A DNA stretch of 64,000 nucleotides from Rhodomicrobium sp. R_RK_3 (GTDB lineage: Bacteria; Pseudomonadota; Alphaproteobacteria; Rhizobiales; Rhodomicrobiaceae): contig NZ_MWLK01000013.1 of the NCBI RefSeq assembly GCF_002198715.1, positions 1 to 64,000 of the forward strand. Direction: 5' to 3'. Positions within the stretch are counted from its first letter, which is position 1. Each line of letters starts with the position of its first letter. This document shows, piece by piece, positions 7,836 to 16,382 of the stretch. A program made the position numbers and the translations under genes. The notes below the pieces were generated by a model. It was not told the DNA's origin and did not search any database. It was given only the letters and a program-made list of their open reading frames with translations.

Positions 7836-9332
7836 ATGAAGGAGATCGGGCATTTCGTCGGCGGCAAACATGTCGCGGGCGAAAGCGGGCGTTATGGCGA
7901 CGTATTCGCGCCGCATACGGGCGAGGTGCAGGCCAAGGTCGCGCTCGCATCGGCCGCCGAGATGGCCAGGGCTTTGGAAAATGCCAAGGCGGCGCAGGTC
8001 GGCTGGGCCGCGCTCAACCCGCAGCGCCGCGCCCGCGTGCTGTTCAAATTCCTCGAGCTGGCGCAGAAGGAGATGCGCTCGCTGGCCGAGCTTTTGTCCT
8101 CCGAGCATGGCAAGACCGTCCCGGATTCGATGGGCGACATCCAGCGCGGGCTCGAGGTCGTCGAGTTTTGCTGCGGTGCACCACATCTGCTGAAGGGCGA
8201 ATTTACCGAAGGCGCCGGTCCCGGCATCGACATCTATTCGATGCGCCAGCCGCTCGGCGTCGTCGCCGGCATCACCCCGTTCAACTTCCCGGCCATGATC
8301 CCCTTGTGGAAGGCCGGCCCGGCTTTGGCCTGCGGCAATGCCTTCATTCTGAAGCCGTCCGAGCGCGATCCGTCGGTGCCGATGCGCATCGCCGAATTGC
8401 TGATGGAGGCCGGGCTGCCGGCGGGCGTCTTCAATGTCGTCAATGGCGACAAGGAGTCGGTCGACGCCATCCTCACCAACCCCGATATCAAGGCGGTGGG
8501 CTTCGTCGGCTCCACCCCGATTGCCGAATACGTCTATGTCACCGGCACGGCGCACGGCAAGCGGGTGCAATGTTTCGGCGGCGCCAAGAACCACATGATC
8601 GTCATGCCGGACGCCGATCTCGACCAGGCCGTCGACGCGCTGATCGGCGCGGGCTACGGCTCGGCGGGCGAACGCTGCATGGCGATCTCGGTCGCGGTGC
8701 CGGTCGGCGACAAGACGGCGGATGCGCTGATGGCAAAACTCATCCCGCGCGTCGAGGCGCTGAAGATCGGGCCCTATACCGACGAGAACGCCGATTTCGG
8801 CCCGCTGGTCACCAAGGCGCATATGCAGAAGGTGAAGGACTATGTCGATCTCGGCGTGAAGGAGGGCGCGACCCTCGCCGTCGACGGGCGCGGTTTCACC
8901 ATGCAGGGCTATGAGAACGGCTACTTCATGCGCGGCTGCCTGTTCGACCACGTCACGCCGGACATGCGCATCTACAAGGAGGAGATTTTCGGCCCGGTGC
9001 TGGCGGTCGCCCGCGCCAAGGATTACGCCGAGGCGCTGCGGCTGCCATCCTCCCATGAATATGGCAACGGCGTCGCCATCTACACCCGCGACGGCGATGC
9101 GGCGCGCGACTTCGCCAGCAAGGTCGATACCGGCATGGTCGGCGTCAACGTGCCGATCCCGGTGCCGCTCGCCTATTACACATTCGGCGGCTGGAAGCGC
9201 TCGGTGTTCGGCGATCTCAACCAGCACGGCCCCGATGCATTCCGCTTCTATACGAAGACGAAAACGGTCACGGCCCGCTGGCCCTCCGGCGTCAAGGAAG
9301 GCGCGGAATTCTCGATTCCGACGATGAAATGA
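7836..9332 (+). CDS. mmsA: CoA-acylating methylmalonate-semialdehyde dehydrogenase
   Basis: This aldehyde dehydrogenase superfamily enzyme converts methylmalonate (or malonate) semialdehyde, NAD+ and CoA to propionyl- (or acetyl-) CoA in valine and myo-inositol breakdown. The 498-residue length is typical. Visible marks are PFNFPAMIPLW, the ESVDAI / GFVGSTPIAEYV nucleotide-binding stretch, and the nucleophile in G-S-A-G-E-R-C281-M-A-I, the form specific to CoA-dependent members. The closing KTVTARWP is also characteristic. A strong gggagg sits 6 bases before the ATG. No other valine or inositol catabolic gene is next to it. Confidence 0.93.
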   Translation: MKEIGHFVGGKHVAGESGRYGDVFAPHTGEVQAKVALASAAEMARALENAKAAQVGWAALNPQRRARVLFKFLELAQKEMRSLAELLSSEHGKTVPDSMGDIQRGLEVVEFCCGAPHLLKGEFTEGAGPGIDIYSMRQPLGVVAGITPFNFPAMIPLWKAGPALACGNAFILKPSERDPSVPMRIAELLMEAGLPAGVFNVVNGDKESVDAILTNPDIKAVGFVGSTPIAEYVYVTGTAHGKRVQCFGGAKNHMIVMPDADLDQAVDALIGAGYGSAGERCMAISVAVPVGDKTADALMAKLIPRVEALKIGPYTDENADFGPLVTKAHMQKVKDYVDLGVKEGATLAVDGRGFTMQGYENGYFMRGCLFDHVTPDMRIYKEEIFGPVLAVARAKDYAEALRLPSSHEYGNGVAIYTRDGDAARDFASKVDTGMVGVNVPIPVPLAYYTFGGWKRSVFGDLNQHGPDAFRFYTKTKTVTARWPSGVKEGAEFSIPTMK

Positions 9333-9371
9333 GTTTTAACGTCCCGGTGACATCCCGCATATCCCAGAATG

Positions 9372-9665
9372 TCACTGGATCGTCCCGGCGACGGGCCCCG
9401 ATTGGGATGGGCAGAAGCAACCCGTCCCGACGGTGCCGCCCTGGTAAAGCGGACAGCGCCCGGCGCTCGGGGTGACGCATTGATTGCCGATCGCTGCCTG
9501 ACTTGAGCTGGCGGCGGCGGCGTTCGGGCAGCATTGCGCCTGTATAACCCAGGGCGCCGCGCCGCGTGCCCTCAGCGTATTCTCGCAGCCGGGGTTGCAT
9601 CCTTGCGCCGACGCGGACTGCGGCGAGATCAGCAATGGTAAAAGCAGAAAAATCGATTTTTTCAT
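9372..9665 (-). CDS. Small secreted cysteine-rich protein of unknown function
   Basis: The 97-residue product begins with a clear signal peptide (MKKSIFLLLPLLISPQSASA, cleavage near residue 20). The mature part has eight cysteines (23, 27, 45, 46, 63, 71, 83, 85), enough for four disulfides, and is rich in Ala, Gly, Ser and Gln. It should be periplasmic or extracellular. Its start overlaps the stop of the upstream membrane-protein gene in an ATGA, so the two are probably coupled. I do not recognise a family. Confidence 0.7.
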   Translation of the reverse strand: MKKSIFLLLPLLISPQSASAQGCNPGCENTLRARGAAPWVIQAQCCPNAAAASSSQAAIGNQCVTPSAGRCPLYQGGTVGTGCFCPSQSGPVAGTIQ

Positions 9666-10306
9666 GTCTGCGCTCCGCAGCTTTTATTGAATCGTGGGCT
9701 TTGGTTTTTCTCCTGGATGATTTCGAGCGCGCCGTTGCACTGCTTGATGCAGATTGACAGGCGGTGTGTCTTGGCGCCGTAGACCTGATCCGATGCGCCG
9801 ATGCTCGATGGCGGCAGATATTGGAAGTCCACCAGCTCGTTTCCGGCCGGGATGTCGTCGAAGATAATCACATAGCGGAAAATCGTATTGCCCTTCTGGG
9901 CGATTTTCTCGACATACATCTTGTATTTGTTTTCAGCGATACTTGGGATGAACTCATAATCCTCGGTCAGGCCCAGAATAAAACCGGAGATGATCCGTTT
10001 ATCCGCCGCCGCCAATTGCGCGCGATTCAAATAGGTGCGCTGGACATGGATCCACCAGCCGACCGCCGCGAAGACCAGGATCAGCCCGGAAACGGTTCCG
10101 GTTTTCCAGTAGAACGTATAGGCGGCCAAGGCAGCATTCCGCTCCTCACCCGACGCCGTTCTGCTTTCCAGGAAGCTGCGAAACCAGCGCTGCCCCATGA
10201 CCGGAACAAAGAAAATGAAGACGACCGCAAAGAAGAACGGCCCATATTGCTGAGCAATGGCTGAAAACTTCTCAAGCGTGTCTGGGGTCGGCAGCGTTTC
10301 CGTCAT
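9662..10306 (-). CDS. Membrane protein of unknown function with two transmembrane segments
   Basis: The 214-residue protein has hydrophobic helices at about 22-40 and 70-88, then a soluble domain of roughly 120 residues that probably faces the periplasm. That domain has two late cysteines (CIKQCNG) and the aromatic-rich stretch FRYVIIFDDIPAGNEL. I start at the ATG giving MTETLPTPDT; the longer frame adds a basic leader without support. Its stop overlaps the start of the small Cys-rich secreted protein (ATGA), suggesting that the pair works together at the envelope. No family was recognised. Confidence 0.65.
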   Translation of the reverse strand: MTETLPTPDTLEKFSAIAQQYGPFFFAVVFIFFVPVMGQRWFRSFLESRTASGEERNAALAAYTFYWKTGTVSGLILVFAAVGWWIHVQRTYLNRAQLAAADKRIISGFILGLTEDYEFIPSIAENKYKMYVEKIAQKGNTIFRYVIIFDDIPAGNELVDFQYLPPSSIGASDQVYGAKTHRLSICIKQCNGALEIIQEKNQSPRFNKSCGAQT

Positions 10307-10447
10307 GGCGCGAACCTTGAGCACTGGGGAGAAACTCAACGCTCTGCCCTTCGCGAGAGGGCGAAAGCTCGCAATCATTTCGATTGCAGGTCGCAAGACT
10401 ACGCGCAGAAGTCGAAAAAAGCCTTAATGGACGGGCCCTGAAGCCGC

Positions 10448-10633
10448 CTACCGCCCGCTGCGATTCCGCGTCGGATCCACGGGCGAATAGATCTGCCCCG
10501 GCTTCGGCGTCGGCGGCAACGGCTCGCCCTTCACGACGGTCCGCTCCTCGCCCGTCCGCCCGCCGCGCGGGCCGATGATCTCGTACTGGGCGGATTTCGG
10601 CGCCGTCTGCCCGGGCCTGAACGTCTCTTTCAT
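10448..10633 (-). CDS. YjzC-like small protein
   Basis: The 61-residue protein starts MKETFRPGQTAPKSAQYEII and continues with a Gly/Arg-rich GPRGGRTGEERT segment, VKGEPLPPTPKPG, and ends DPTRNRSGR. This matches the YjzC family of short proteins found in Bacillus and scattered Gram-negatives. Function is unknown. It is probably a soluble, mostly unstructured small protein. The start is the ATG giving MKETFRPG, preceded on the minus strand by purine-rich sequence. No partner gene is evident. Confidence 0.7.
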   Translation of the reverse strand: MKETFRPGQTAPKSAQYEIIGPRGGRTGEERTVVKGEPLPPTPKPGQIYSPVDPTRNRSGR

Positions 10634-10948
10634 CTCTGACCAATCCTTATGGGAAGCCTGGCGCCCGCCCTGCAAATCCGGCCGCTCAAAACCCGTTCAA
10701 ATCCAGTGCGTTATTGAGCAAAGCTGCGACGGGCTCGAAGCTGCCGACGCGTGACGCTGTTCAGCGCAGCACATTCCTGAGGAAAAAGTGCAATTTTCCA
10801 TGTGCCAGGAACGTATTAGTGTCTAACGAATACCAGCAAATCATTTTGACGGCAAGTTCTACCCAAAATAATATTGGAAACTTTCGGGGCCCGCCCTGCC
10901 CCGCATGCTAAAGCGCAAGCAATTCATTTTTGAAAAGATTGTACCCGA
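10634..10948. other. Intergenic region, nothing recognised
   Basis: This 315-base gap between divergent small genes is AT-richer than its surroundings in its second half (about 10780-10950). That fits promoters, but no clear -35/-10 pair stands out. The stretch cccgttcaaatcc near 10690 recalls a tRNA T-loop, but no stem or other tRNA parts surround it. Confidence 0.35.
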
Positions 10949-11218
10949 ATGAAACCGAGCGACGGAGGCTTCCCCTGGGGCCTTATATTGTTTGCAATTG
11001 TCCTAACCTCATCCAGCTATTTTGCGTCCAAGCATCACACGCTCAATCCCTGCACTGCGGCCGCGCGCGCCGTCAAAGCCGATTGCGGCAAGTTCCTCAG
11101 CAGCGAGGGCTGCTCGATCCTGCCGGCGCTCAGCGAGGAGACCTACGCCAAATATCTGGCCGACGAGAATACTTACGCGGGGTGCTATCTCATCATGGTG
11201 CAGAACGAGTTCAAGTAG
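10949..11218 (+). CDS. Small membrane-anchored or secreted protein, unknown
   Basis: The 89-residue product has one N-terminal hydrophobic helix (about 10-26, WGLILFAIVLTSSSYFAS) that could be a signal anchor. A mostly polar domain with four cysteines follows (in NPCTAA, ADCGKF, EGCSIL, AGCYLI). The spacing of the cysteines suggests two disulfides in the periplasm (inference). It ends 11 bases before the convergent uppP gene. Start-site support is weak, with only a poor ribosome-binding site, and no family was recognised. Confidence 0.55.
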   Translation: MKPSDGGFPWGLILFAIVLTSSSYFASKHHTLNPCTAAARAVKADCGKFLSSEGCSILPALSEETYAKYLADENTYAGCYLIMVQNEFK

Positions 11219-11228
11219 CCGGATGGGC

Positions 11229-12023
11229 TCACAGATAGAGCAGCACCAGCACGAAGCTGCCGAGCGCGACGCGGTAGATGGCAAAGGGCGCAAAGCCGAT
11301 CTTGCTGACCACGGAGAGGAACGGTTTCACCACCAGCAGAGCCGCGATGAACGCCGCGAAAAAGCCGACGGCGATCAGCCCGGCATCGTCGAAGCTGAGC
11401 ACCGCGCGGTTCTTATAGGCGTCATAGGCGAAGGCGGCGCCCATCGTCGGGATCGAGAGGAAAAAGGAGAACTCCGCCGCCGTGCGCCGTTCGAGGCCGA
11501 GCAGCAGGCCGCCGATGATGGTCGCGCCCGAGCGTGAGACGCCTGGGATCATCGCCACCGCCTGCGCCACGCCGACCAGGAAACCGGTCCTGAGCGGGAT
11601 GCTGTCGACATCGCGATAGAGCACGCGCTTCTGGGTTTCCTCGACGATCATGATGATGATGCCGCCGATGATGAGAGCCGCCGCCACGACGGTCGGCGAG
11701 AACAGCACTTGCTTGATGAAGCCGCCGAATGCCGCGCCGAGAACCAGCGCCGGCAAGAAGCCGAGCAGGATCAGCAGCGCGAAACGCCGCGCCGCCGGGT
11801 CGGTCGGCAAGCCGATGATGGTGCTGAAGATTTTGCGGAAGTAGATGACGATCAGCGCAAGGATCGCGCCAAGCTGGATCATCACCTCGAACGTGTGGCC
11901 GGGCGGGGCGGAGAAACCGAGCAGATCGACGAACAGGATCAGATGGCCGGTCGAGGAGACGGGCAGAAATTCCGTCAGCCCCTCGATGACGCCGAGCAAC
12001 GCGGCGATCAGATAGTTTTCCAT
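11229..12023 (-). CDS. uppP: Undecaprenyl-diphosphatase UppP/BacA
   Basis: This integral membrane enzyme removes a phosphate from undecaprenyl diphosphate to recycle the lipid carrier for peptidoglycan and O-antigen. It also gives bacitracin tolerance. The 264-residue protein has the two signature segments: EGLTEFLPVSSTGHLI near the N-terminus and MIPGVSRSGATIIGGLLLGL in the middle, plus about eight hydrophobic segments. I start at the ATG giving MENYLIAALL; four residues upstream lies another ATG without better support. It stands alone between a convergent small gene and divergent tspO. Confidence 0.96.
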   Translation of the reverse strand: MENYLIAALLGVIEGLTEFLPVSSTGHLILFVDLLGFSAPPGHTFEVMIQLGAILALIVIYFRKIFSTIIGLPTDPAARRFALLILLGFLPALVLGAAFGGFIKQVLFSPTVVAAALIIGGIIIMIVEETQKRVLYRDVDSIPLRTGFLVGVAQAVAMIPGVSRSGATIIGGLLLGLERRTAAEFSFFLSIPTMGAAFAYDAYKNRAVLSFDDAGLIAVGFFAAFIAALLVVKPFLSVVSKIGFAPFAIYRVALGSFVLVLLYL

Positions 12024-12242
12024 GATAGGCCCCAAACTGCGGCGCGGGAGGCGCGTCCGTCATGCCAATGGCCCCGCCAAGCTCCCCGAGTCAAGGCAAG
12101 AACGCCCGCAATGCGTGAGGCCCGCAACTGCCGCAGCGGAACGGTTAATAACCGTGCGGAATCTCTTCCGGGCCTAAGGAGTCGCGCGCTATTGAGGAAC
12201 CCGGTCAGTCCAGATGCGTTGCTGTAACGGAGATGAAGCCCG

Positions 12243-12725
12243 ATGCCCGACTGGTTTTCGCAAGATTTGATGGCATTGGTCGGATTTCTCGGCCTGGTCG
12301 CGGCCGCCGCGGCGCTTGGCGGGCAATGGGGTGCCCGTCCCTGGTACAACACCCTCTCCAAACCGAGTTGGACTCCGCCCAATTGGCTGTTCCCGATCGC
12401 CTGGACCGTCCTTTACGTCATGATCGCGATAGCCGGCTGGCTGATCTGGCGCACGCCACATCCGGAGCGGGAGCTGCTGCTGACGCTTTGGGGCGCGCAG
12501 CTCCTGCTCAATGCGCTCTGGTCCTACATATTCTTCGGGCGCAAGGCGGTCGCGCTCGCTCTCGCCGAGTTGATTCTGCTCTGGCTCAGCATTGCCACAT
12601 TTACGATCATAGCCTGGCGCGTCGATCGGAACGCCTCGCTGCTGTTCCTGCCCTATCTGATTTGGGTGAGCTACGCGGGAGCGCTCAACGCCGCGATATG
12701 GCAACGAAATCCGGTGCGCTCGTGA
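12243..12725 (+). CDS. tspO: TspO/MBR family tryptophan-rich sensory protein
   Basis: The 160-residue, five-helix membrane protein carries the TspO hallmarks: W-Y-N-T-L-S-K-P-S-W-T-P-P-N-W-L-F-P near residues 33-50, a WTVLYVMIAIAGWLIW helix, and LLLNALWSYIFFGRK. TspO binds porphyrins and affects tetrapyrrole and stress responses; in Rhodobacter it modulates photosynthesis genes. A ggagatgaag ribosome-binding site precedes the ATG. It is probably monocistronic: 219 bp separate it from divergent uppP and 113 bp from the downstream esterase. Confidence 0.95.
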   Translation: MPDWFSQDLMALVGFLGLVAAAAALGGQWGARPWYNTLSKPSWTPPNWLFPIAWTVLYVMIAIAGWLIWRTPHPERELLLTLWGAQLLLNALWSYIFFGRKAVALALAELILLWLSIATFTIIAWRVDRNASLLFLPYLIWVSYAGALNAAIWQRNPVRS

Positions 12726-12838
12726 GGCGCCCCGCGACAAGATGTGGGTTTTTGCCAAGAGCCCCGGGCCTTTATACCGGACCGCAAGATCGTCCGGCTT
12801 CCTTCGATCATCACTCCAGATGAAAATGCTTTAGGCTT

Positions 12839-13945
12839 ATGGGAATTTCAGCACCTCGGGGCAGTGCCATAGACCAGGACAGTCTCAGCGGGCGCCAGCG
12901 TCAGCGCACCAAGGCTTTGAGCCGGGCAGGCGCGTTCCTGCGCCGACTGATCGGGCGCCATCACGGGGCCATTCAGGAGGGCGCCGACACCGAAAAGCGC
13001 ACGCTCGCGCCCGATGCGCCGGTCACGCCGCAGGGCGGGCGGTTCATCACGGAAGTGTTCGCCAATTTCGCCGGCATGCGCAATTACCGGCTGTTCATCC
13101 CGAGCGCCTATCGCGGCCAGGCTTTGCCGCTGATCGTCATGCTGCATGGCTGCAAGCAATGGCCTGACGATTTCGCCGCCGGCACGCGGATGAACTATCT
13201 GGCTGAGGAATTTGGCTGTTTCGTCGCCTATCCGGCCCAGCCGAAAAGCGCCAACGGCTCGCGCTGCTGGAACTGGTTCAGCCCGCGCCACCAGCATCGC
13301 GGACGCGGCGAGCCCTCAATCATCGCCGGCATCACCCGCGAAGTCATGCGCCAATATGGCATCGACCAGAGCCGCGTTTATGTAGCGGGCCTGTCGGCGG
13401 GCGGCGCATTGACGGCGGTGCTGGCGGCAACCTATCCCGATCTCTACGCCGCTGTCGGCGTGCATTCTGGCCTCGCGCGCGGCTCGGCCCGCAACGTGCC
13501 GTCGGCGCTGTCGGCGATGCGCAATGGCCACGCCTCGGTCGCCGAAGCGCCTCTGCTCGGCACCGGGCCGGACGGTGCGCGGCGCTTCGTGCCGGCGATC
13601 GTTTTCCACGGCGACCGCGACGACACTGTCCATCCGCGCAACGCCGATCATGTCATCGCGCAGGTGCTGCCCGATGGCGGCAGTGCGCTGCGTCAGGCCA
13701 AGAAGCAGGGGCGCGTCAAGGGCGGCCACGCCTATAGCCTGACCCGCTACATCAATCCGCGCGGCCAGACCGTCCTGGAATATTGGGCGGTGCATAATAG
13801 CGGCCACGCCTGGTCCGGCGGCGACAGCACGGGGTCTTACACCGACAGCGCCGGTCCCGACGCCTCGCGCGAGATGTTGCGCTTCTTCCTCTCGCACCGG
13901 CTGGAAGCAGCGCGGGTCATGGAAGACGCAGCCATTTCCGGGTGA
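12839..13945 (+). CDS. PHB depolymerase family esterase
   Basis: The 368-residue alpha/beta hydrolase has the oxyanion segment VMLHGCKQ, the nucleophile elbow G-L-S186-A-G-G-A, an Asp in VFHGDRDDTVHP and a His in VHNSGHAWSGG. It belongs to the esterase group that includes extracellular PHB depolymerases and feruloyl esterases. The N-terminus (about 1-60) is polar and basic, with no signal peptide. It is therefore probably intracellular or exported another way, and its substrate is uncertain. It is convergent with the TerB-like gene, 23 bp away. Confidence 0.88.
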   Translation: MGISAPRGSAIDQDSLSGRQRQRTKALSRAGAFLRRLIGRHHGAIQEGADTEKRTLAPDAPVTPQGGRFITEVFANFAGMRNYRLFIPSAYRGQALPLIVMLHGCKQWPDDFAAGTRMNYLAEEFGCFVAYPAQPKSANGSRCWNWFSPRHQHRGRGEPSIIAGITREVMRQYGIDQSRVYVAGLSAGGALTAVLAATYPDLYAAVGVHSGLARGSARNVPSALSAMRNGHASVAEAPLLGTGPDGARRFVPAIVFHGDRDDTVHPRNADHVIAQVLPDGGSALRQAKKQGRVKGGHAYSLTRYINPRGQTVLEYWAVHNSGHAWSGGDSTGSYTDSAGPDASREMLRFFLSHRLEAARVMEDAAISG

Positions 13946-13968
13946 TGGGACCGCTGTGCCCGGCTGAC

Positions 13969-14382
13969 CTAGACGATTTGATGCCGCGCACGGGCGCCGC
14001 GCTCGATGGCGGCAATGACGAGCTTGTCGAGTTCGAGGCTGTCGCGCAGCAATTCCAGGAAACGGATTTCCTCATTGCTGACGGCGCGGTCGACCGCGGC
14101 AACTTCCACGGCCAGTGCGTAGGCGGTCTCGTGCAGCTTTTTCGGCAGTGACGCCGCGATCAGCTTCAGGATCGCATCCAGCCCATCCTCGTCGCTGAGG
14201 ATGTCGCCGCATTTCTCGGCCGTTTTCACCAGTTGATTTTCGTCGAAACTGGCGAAAATCGGAAGCTGGGCGACGATGCTGCCGATTTTTCGCAGCTCGC
14301 CGTCGGAGATGATGCGGTCCACCGCCGACATCGTCACCATGGCGTAGATCAAGGCTTCCTGGATGCTGGGTTTGGACGTCAT
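13969..14382 (-). CDS. TerB-like (tellurite resistance) family protein
   Basis: The 137-residue, all-helical acidic protein matches the TerB fold: S-A-V-D-R-I-I-S-D-G-E-L early and AVEVAAVDRAVSNEEIRFLE later, two related Asp-containing repeats that in TerB bind a metal. TerB-type proteins occur in stress and envelope contexts and are not proof of tellurite resistance. No terC, terD or terZ is near. It is convergent with the esterase and divergent from lysK, leaving 354 bp upstream. Confidence 0.85.
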   Translation of the reverse strand: MTSKPSIQEALIYAMVTMSAVDRIISDGELRKIGSIVAQLPIFASFDENQLVKTAEKCGDILSDEDGLDAILKLIAASLPKKLHETAYALAVEVAAVDRAVSNEEIRFLELLRDSLELDKLVIAAIERGARARHQIV

Positions 14383-14736
14383 GAAGCCAAAATCCTCCGC
14401 TTACGCTCCCGCTACTGCCCGCGTTTGTAAGGATTTTTACCGATCTGTTCAACCGGCGTGAGTTCGGGTTACGAAGGCGTGAAGAGCCGCGGCCGGCGAC
14501 GCGAAGCGTTGCCATTGGCCGGCCGGGGCGTCGATCCCTATATTCATGCGAAGCCGCCCCGCCGGATGCTCTGGAACGGTTCGCTAGCGCGGGTATTACG
14601 CGCATATGAGTAAGATATCCAAAGCTCGATGAGCCGTTGGGCTTCGTGGACCAACTGGTGAATTGACGCTTTGCGCGGCCCGCTCTACGGTCGCGGCTTC
14701 TTTCCACCTCGATATGGATGTTTGGCAAGGCAGTTG
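14383..14736. other. Intergenic region upstream of lysK
   Basis: These 354 bases separate the divergent TerB-like gene and lysK. Apart from the lysK promoter candidate at 14663-14691 I see no RNA gene, no strong terminator and no coding signal. Confidence 0.4.
14663..14691 (+). promoter_or_regulatory. Sigma-70-type promoter candidate for lysK
   Basis: TTGACG (14663-14668) is followed after 17 bases by TACGGT (14686-14691). Spacing is ideal and five of six -35 bases match consensus. Transcription would begin near 14698, about 40 bases before the lysK start. Confidence 0.5.
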
Positions 14737-16377
14737 ATGATGGCGATCGACGATACGGCATTGGCGGCAGCGGCGGGGGTCTCGAAGGCCTGGCCGTTTG
14801 AGGAAGCGCGCAAGCTGGTCGCCCGCATCGAGAAACGCGGCCACGGCACCGAGGCGATCTTCTCCACCGGCTACGGCCCGTCCGGCCTGCCGCATATCGG
14901 CACTTTCGGCGAGGTCGCCCGCACCAGCATGGTCCGCCGCGCCTATGAGGCGCTGACCGGCGCCAGCACGCGGCTGATCTGCTTCTCCGACGATATGGAC
15001 GCGCTGCGCAAGGTGCCGGACAATGTGCCGAACCGCGAGATGCTGGCCGCCCAGATCGGCAAGCCGCTGTCGAGCATCCCCGACCCGTTCACCAACGAAT
15101 ATCCAAGCTTTGCCGCCCACAACAATGCGCGGCTGATGCGCTTCCTCGACGCCTTCGGGTTCGACTATGAGTTCCTGTCGGCGACCGAGTGCTACAAGTC
15201 CGGCATGATGGACGCGACCCTGCTGAAGATGCTCGCCGTCTATGACAAGGTGATGGACATCATTTTGCCGACGCTGGGCGAGGAGCGGCGCAAGACCTAC
15301 TCGCCTTTCCTCCCGATCTCCGAGCGCACTGGCCAAGTGCTGCAAGTGCCGATGGTCGCGCGCGATGTCGAGGCCGGCACCATCACCTATGTCGATCCCG
15401 AGACCGGCGAGAAGGTCGAGACGCCGGTCACGGGCGGGCGGGTGAAGTGCCAATGGAAGGCGGACTGGGCGATGCGCTGGGTGGCGCTCGGCGTCGATTA
15501 CGAGATGGCCGGCAAGGATTTGATCGACTCAGTGACGCTGTCTTCAAAGATCTGCAAGGCGCTCGGCGGACTGCCGCCCGAGGGGTTCAATTACGAGCTG
15601 TTCCTCGACGAGAAGGGCGAGAAGATTTCGAAGTCGAAGGGCAACGGCATCACCATCGACGACTGGCTGACTTATGCGCCGCCGGAAAGCCTGTCGCTGT
15701 TCATGTATCAGAAGCCGCGCACGGCCAAGCGGCTGCATTTCGATGTTATCCCGAAGACGGTGGACGAGTATTTCACCTATCTCGCCAACTACCCGGACGA
15801 GGCGACCGAGCAGCGGCTGATGAATCCGGTCTGGCACATCCATGGCGGCCAGCCGCCGGCGACAGACGTGCCGGTCAGCTTCAACCTGCTGCTCAATCTG
15901 GTCAGCGCCTCCAATGCGAGCGACAAGGCGGTGCTGTGGGGCTTCATCCGCCGCCATGCGCCGGGCGTCTCGCCTGCTACCCACCCGGAGCTGGACCGGC
16001 TGGTCGGTTATGCGATCGCCTATTTCCATGATTTCGTGAAGCCGGCGAAGAAGTTCCGCACGGCCAGCGATAAGGAGCGCGCGGCCATCACCGAGCTCTA
16101 CGAAAAGCTCGGCAAGCTGCCGGAGAAGTCCAGCGGCGAGGACATCCAGAATGTCGTCTATGAGGTCGGCAAGGCGCATCAGTTCGAGCCGCTGCGCGCA
16201 TGGTTCCAGGGGCTGTATGAAGTGCTGCTGGGCCAGTCGCAGGGACCGCGCTTCGGCTCCTTCGTCGAGCTATACGGCATCGCCGAGACGCGGGCGCTGA
16301 TGGCGCGCATTCTCGGCCTGGATACCGACGCGCCCAAGCCGAAGCCGAAGAAGAAAACGGTCAAGGCGGGCGCTTAG
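14737..16377 (+). CDS. lysK: Class I lysyl-tRNA synthetase
   Basis: This enzyme charges tRNA-Lys by the class I mechanism, the archaeal-type form that most Alphaproteobacteria use instead of class II LysRS. The 546-residue protein has the HIGH-type signature in [13 protein letters not shown] and the KMSKS-type signature K-I-S-K-S-K-G-N. Between them is the expected Rossmann core, and helical anticodon-binding domains follow. The C-terminus is Lys-rich ([14 protein letters not shown]). Two adjacent ATG codons (14737, 14740) are possible starts; an upstream in-frame ATG lies at the predicted promoter and is unlikely. mutY follows 5 bp later, so the two are probably cotranscribed. Confidence 0.95.
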   Translation: MMAIDDTALAAAAGVSKAWPFEEARKLVARIEKRGHGTEAIFSTGYGPSGLPHIGTFGEVARTSMVRRAYEALTGASTRLICFSDDMDALRKVPDNVPNREMLAAQIGKPLSSIPDPFTNEYPSFAAHNNARLMRFLDAFGFDYEFLSATECYKSGMMDATLLKMLAVYDKVMDIILPTLGEERRKTYSPFLPISERTGQVLQVPMVARDVEAGTITYVDPETGEKVETPVTGGRVKCQWKADWAMRWVALGVDYEMAGKDLIDSVTLSSKICKALGGLPPEGFNYELFLDEKGEKISKSKGNGITIDDWLTYAPPESLSLFMYQKPRTAKRLHFDVIPKTVDEYFTYLANYPDEATEQRLMNPVWHIHGGQPPATDVPVSFNLLLNLVSASNASDKAVLWGFIRRHAPGVSPATHPELDRLVGYAIAYFHDFVKPAKKFRTASDKERAAITELYEKLGKLPEKSSGEDIQNVVYEVGKAHQFEPLRAWFQGLYEVLLGQSQGPRFGSFVELYGIAETRALMARILGLDTDAPKPKPKKKTVKAGA

Positions 16378-16382
16378 CTGAC

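Noticed and set aside
10680-10720. tRNA-like T-loop word (gttcaaatcc)
   Set aside because: No T-stem pairing, acceptor stem, D-arm or anticodon arm could be found around it.
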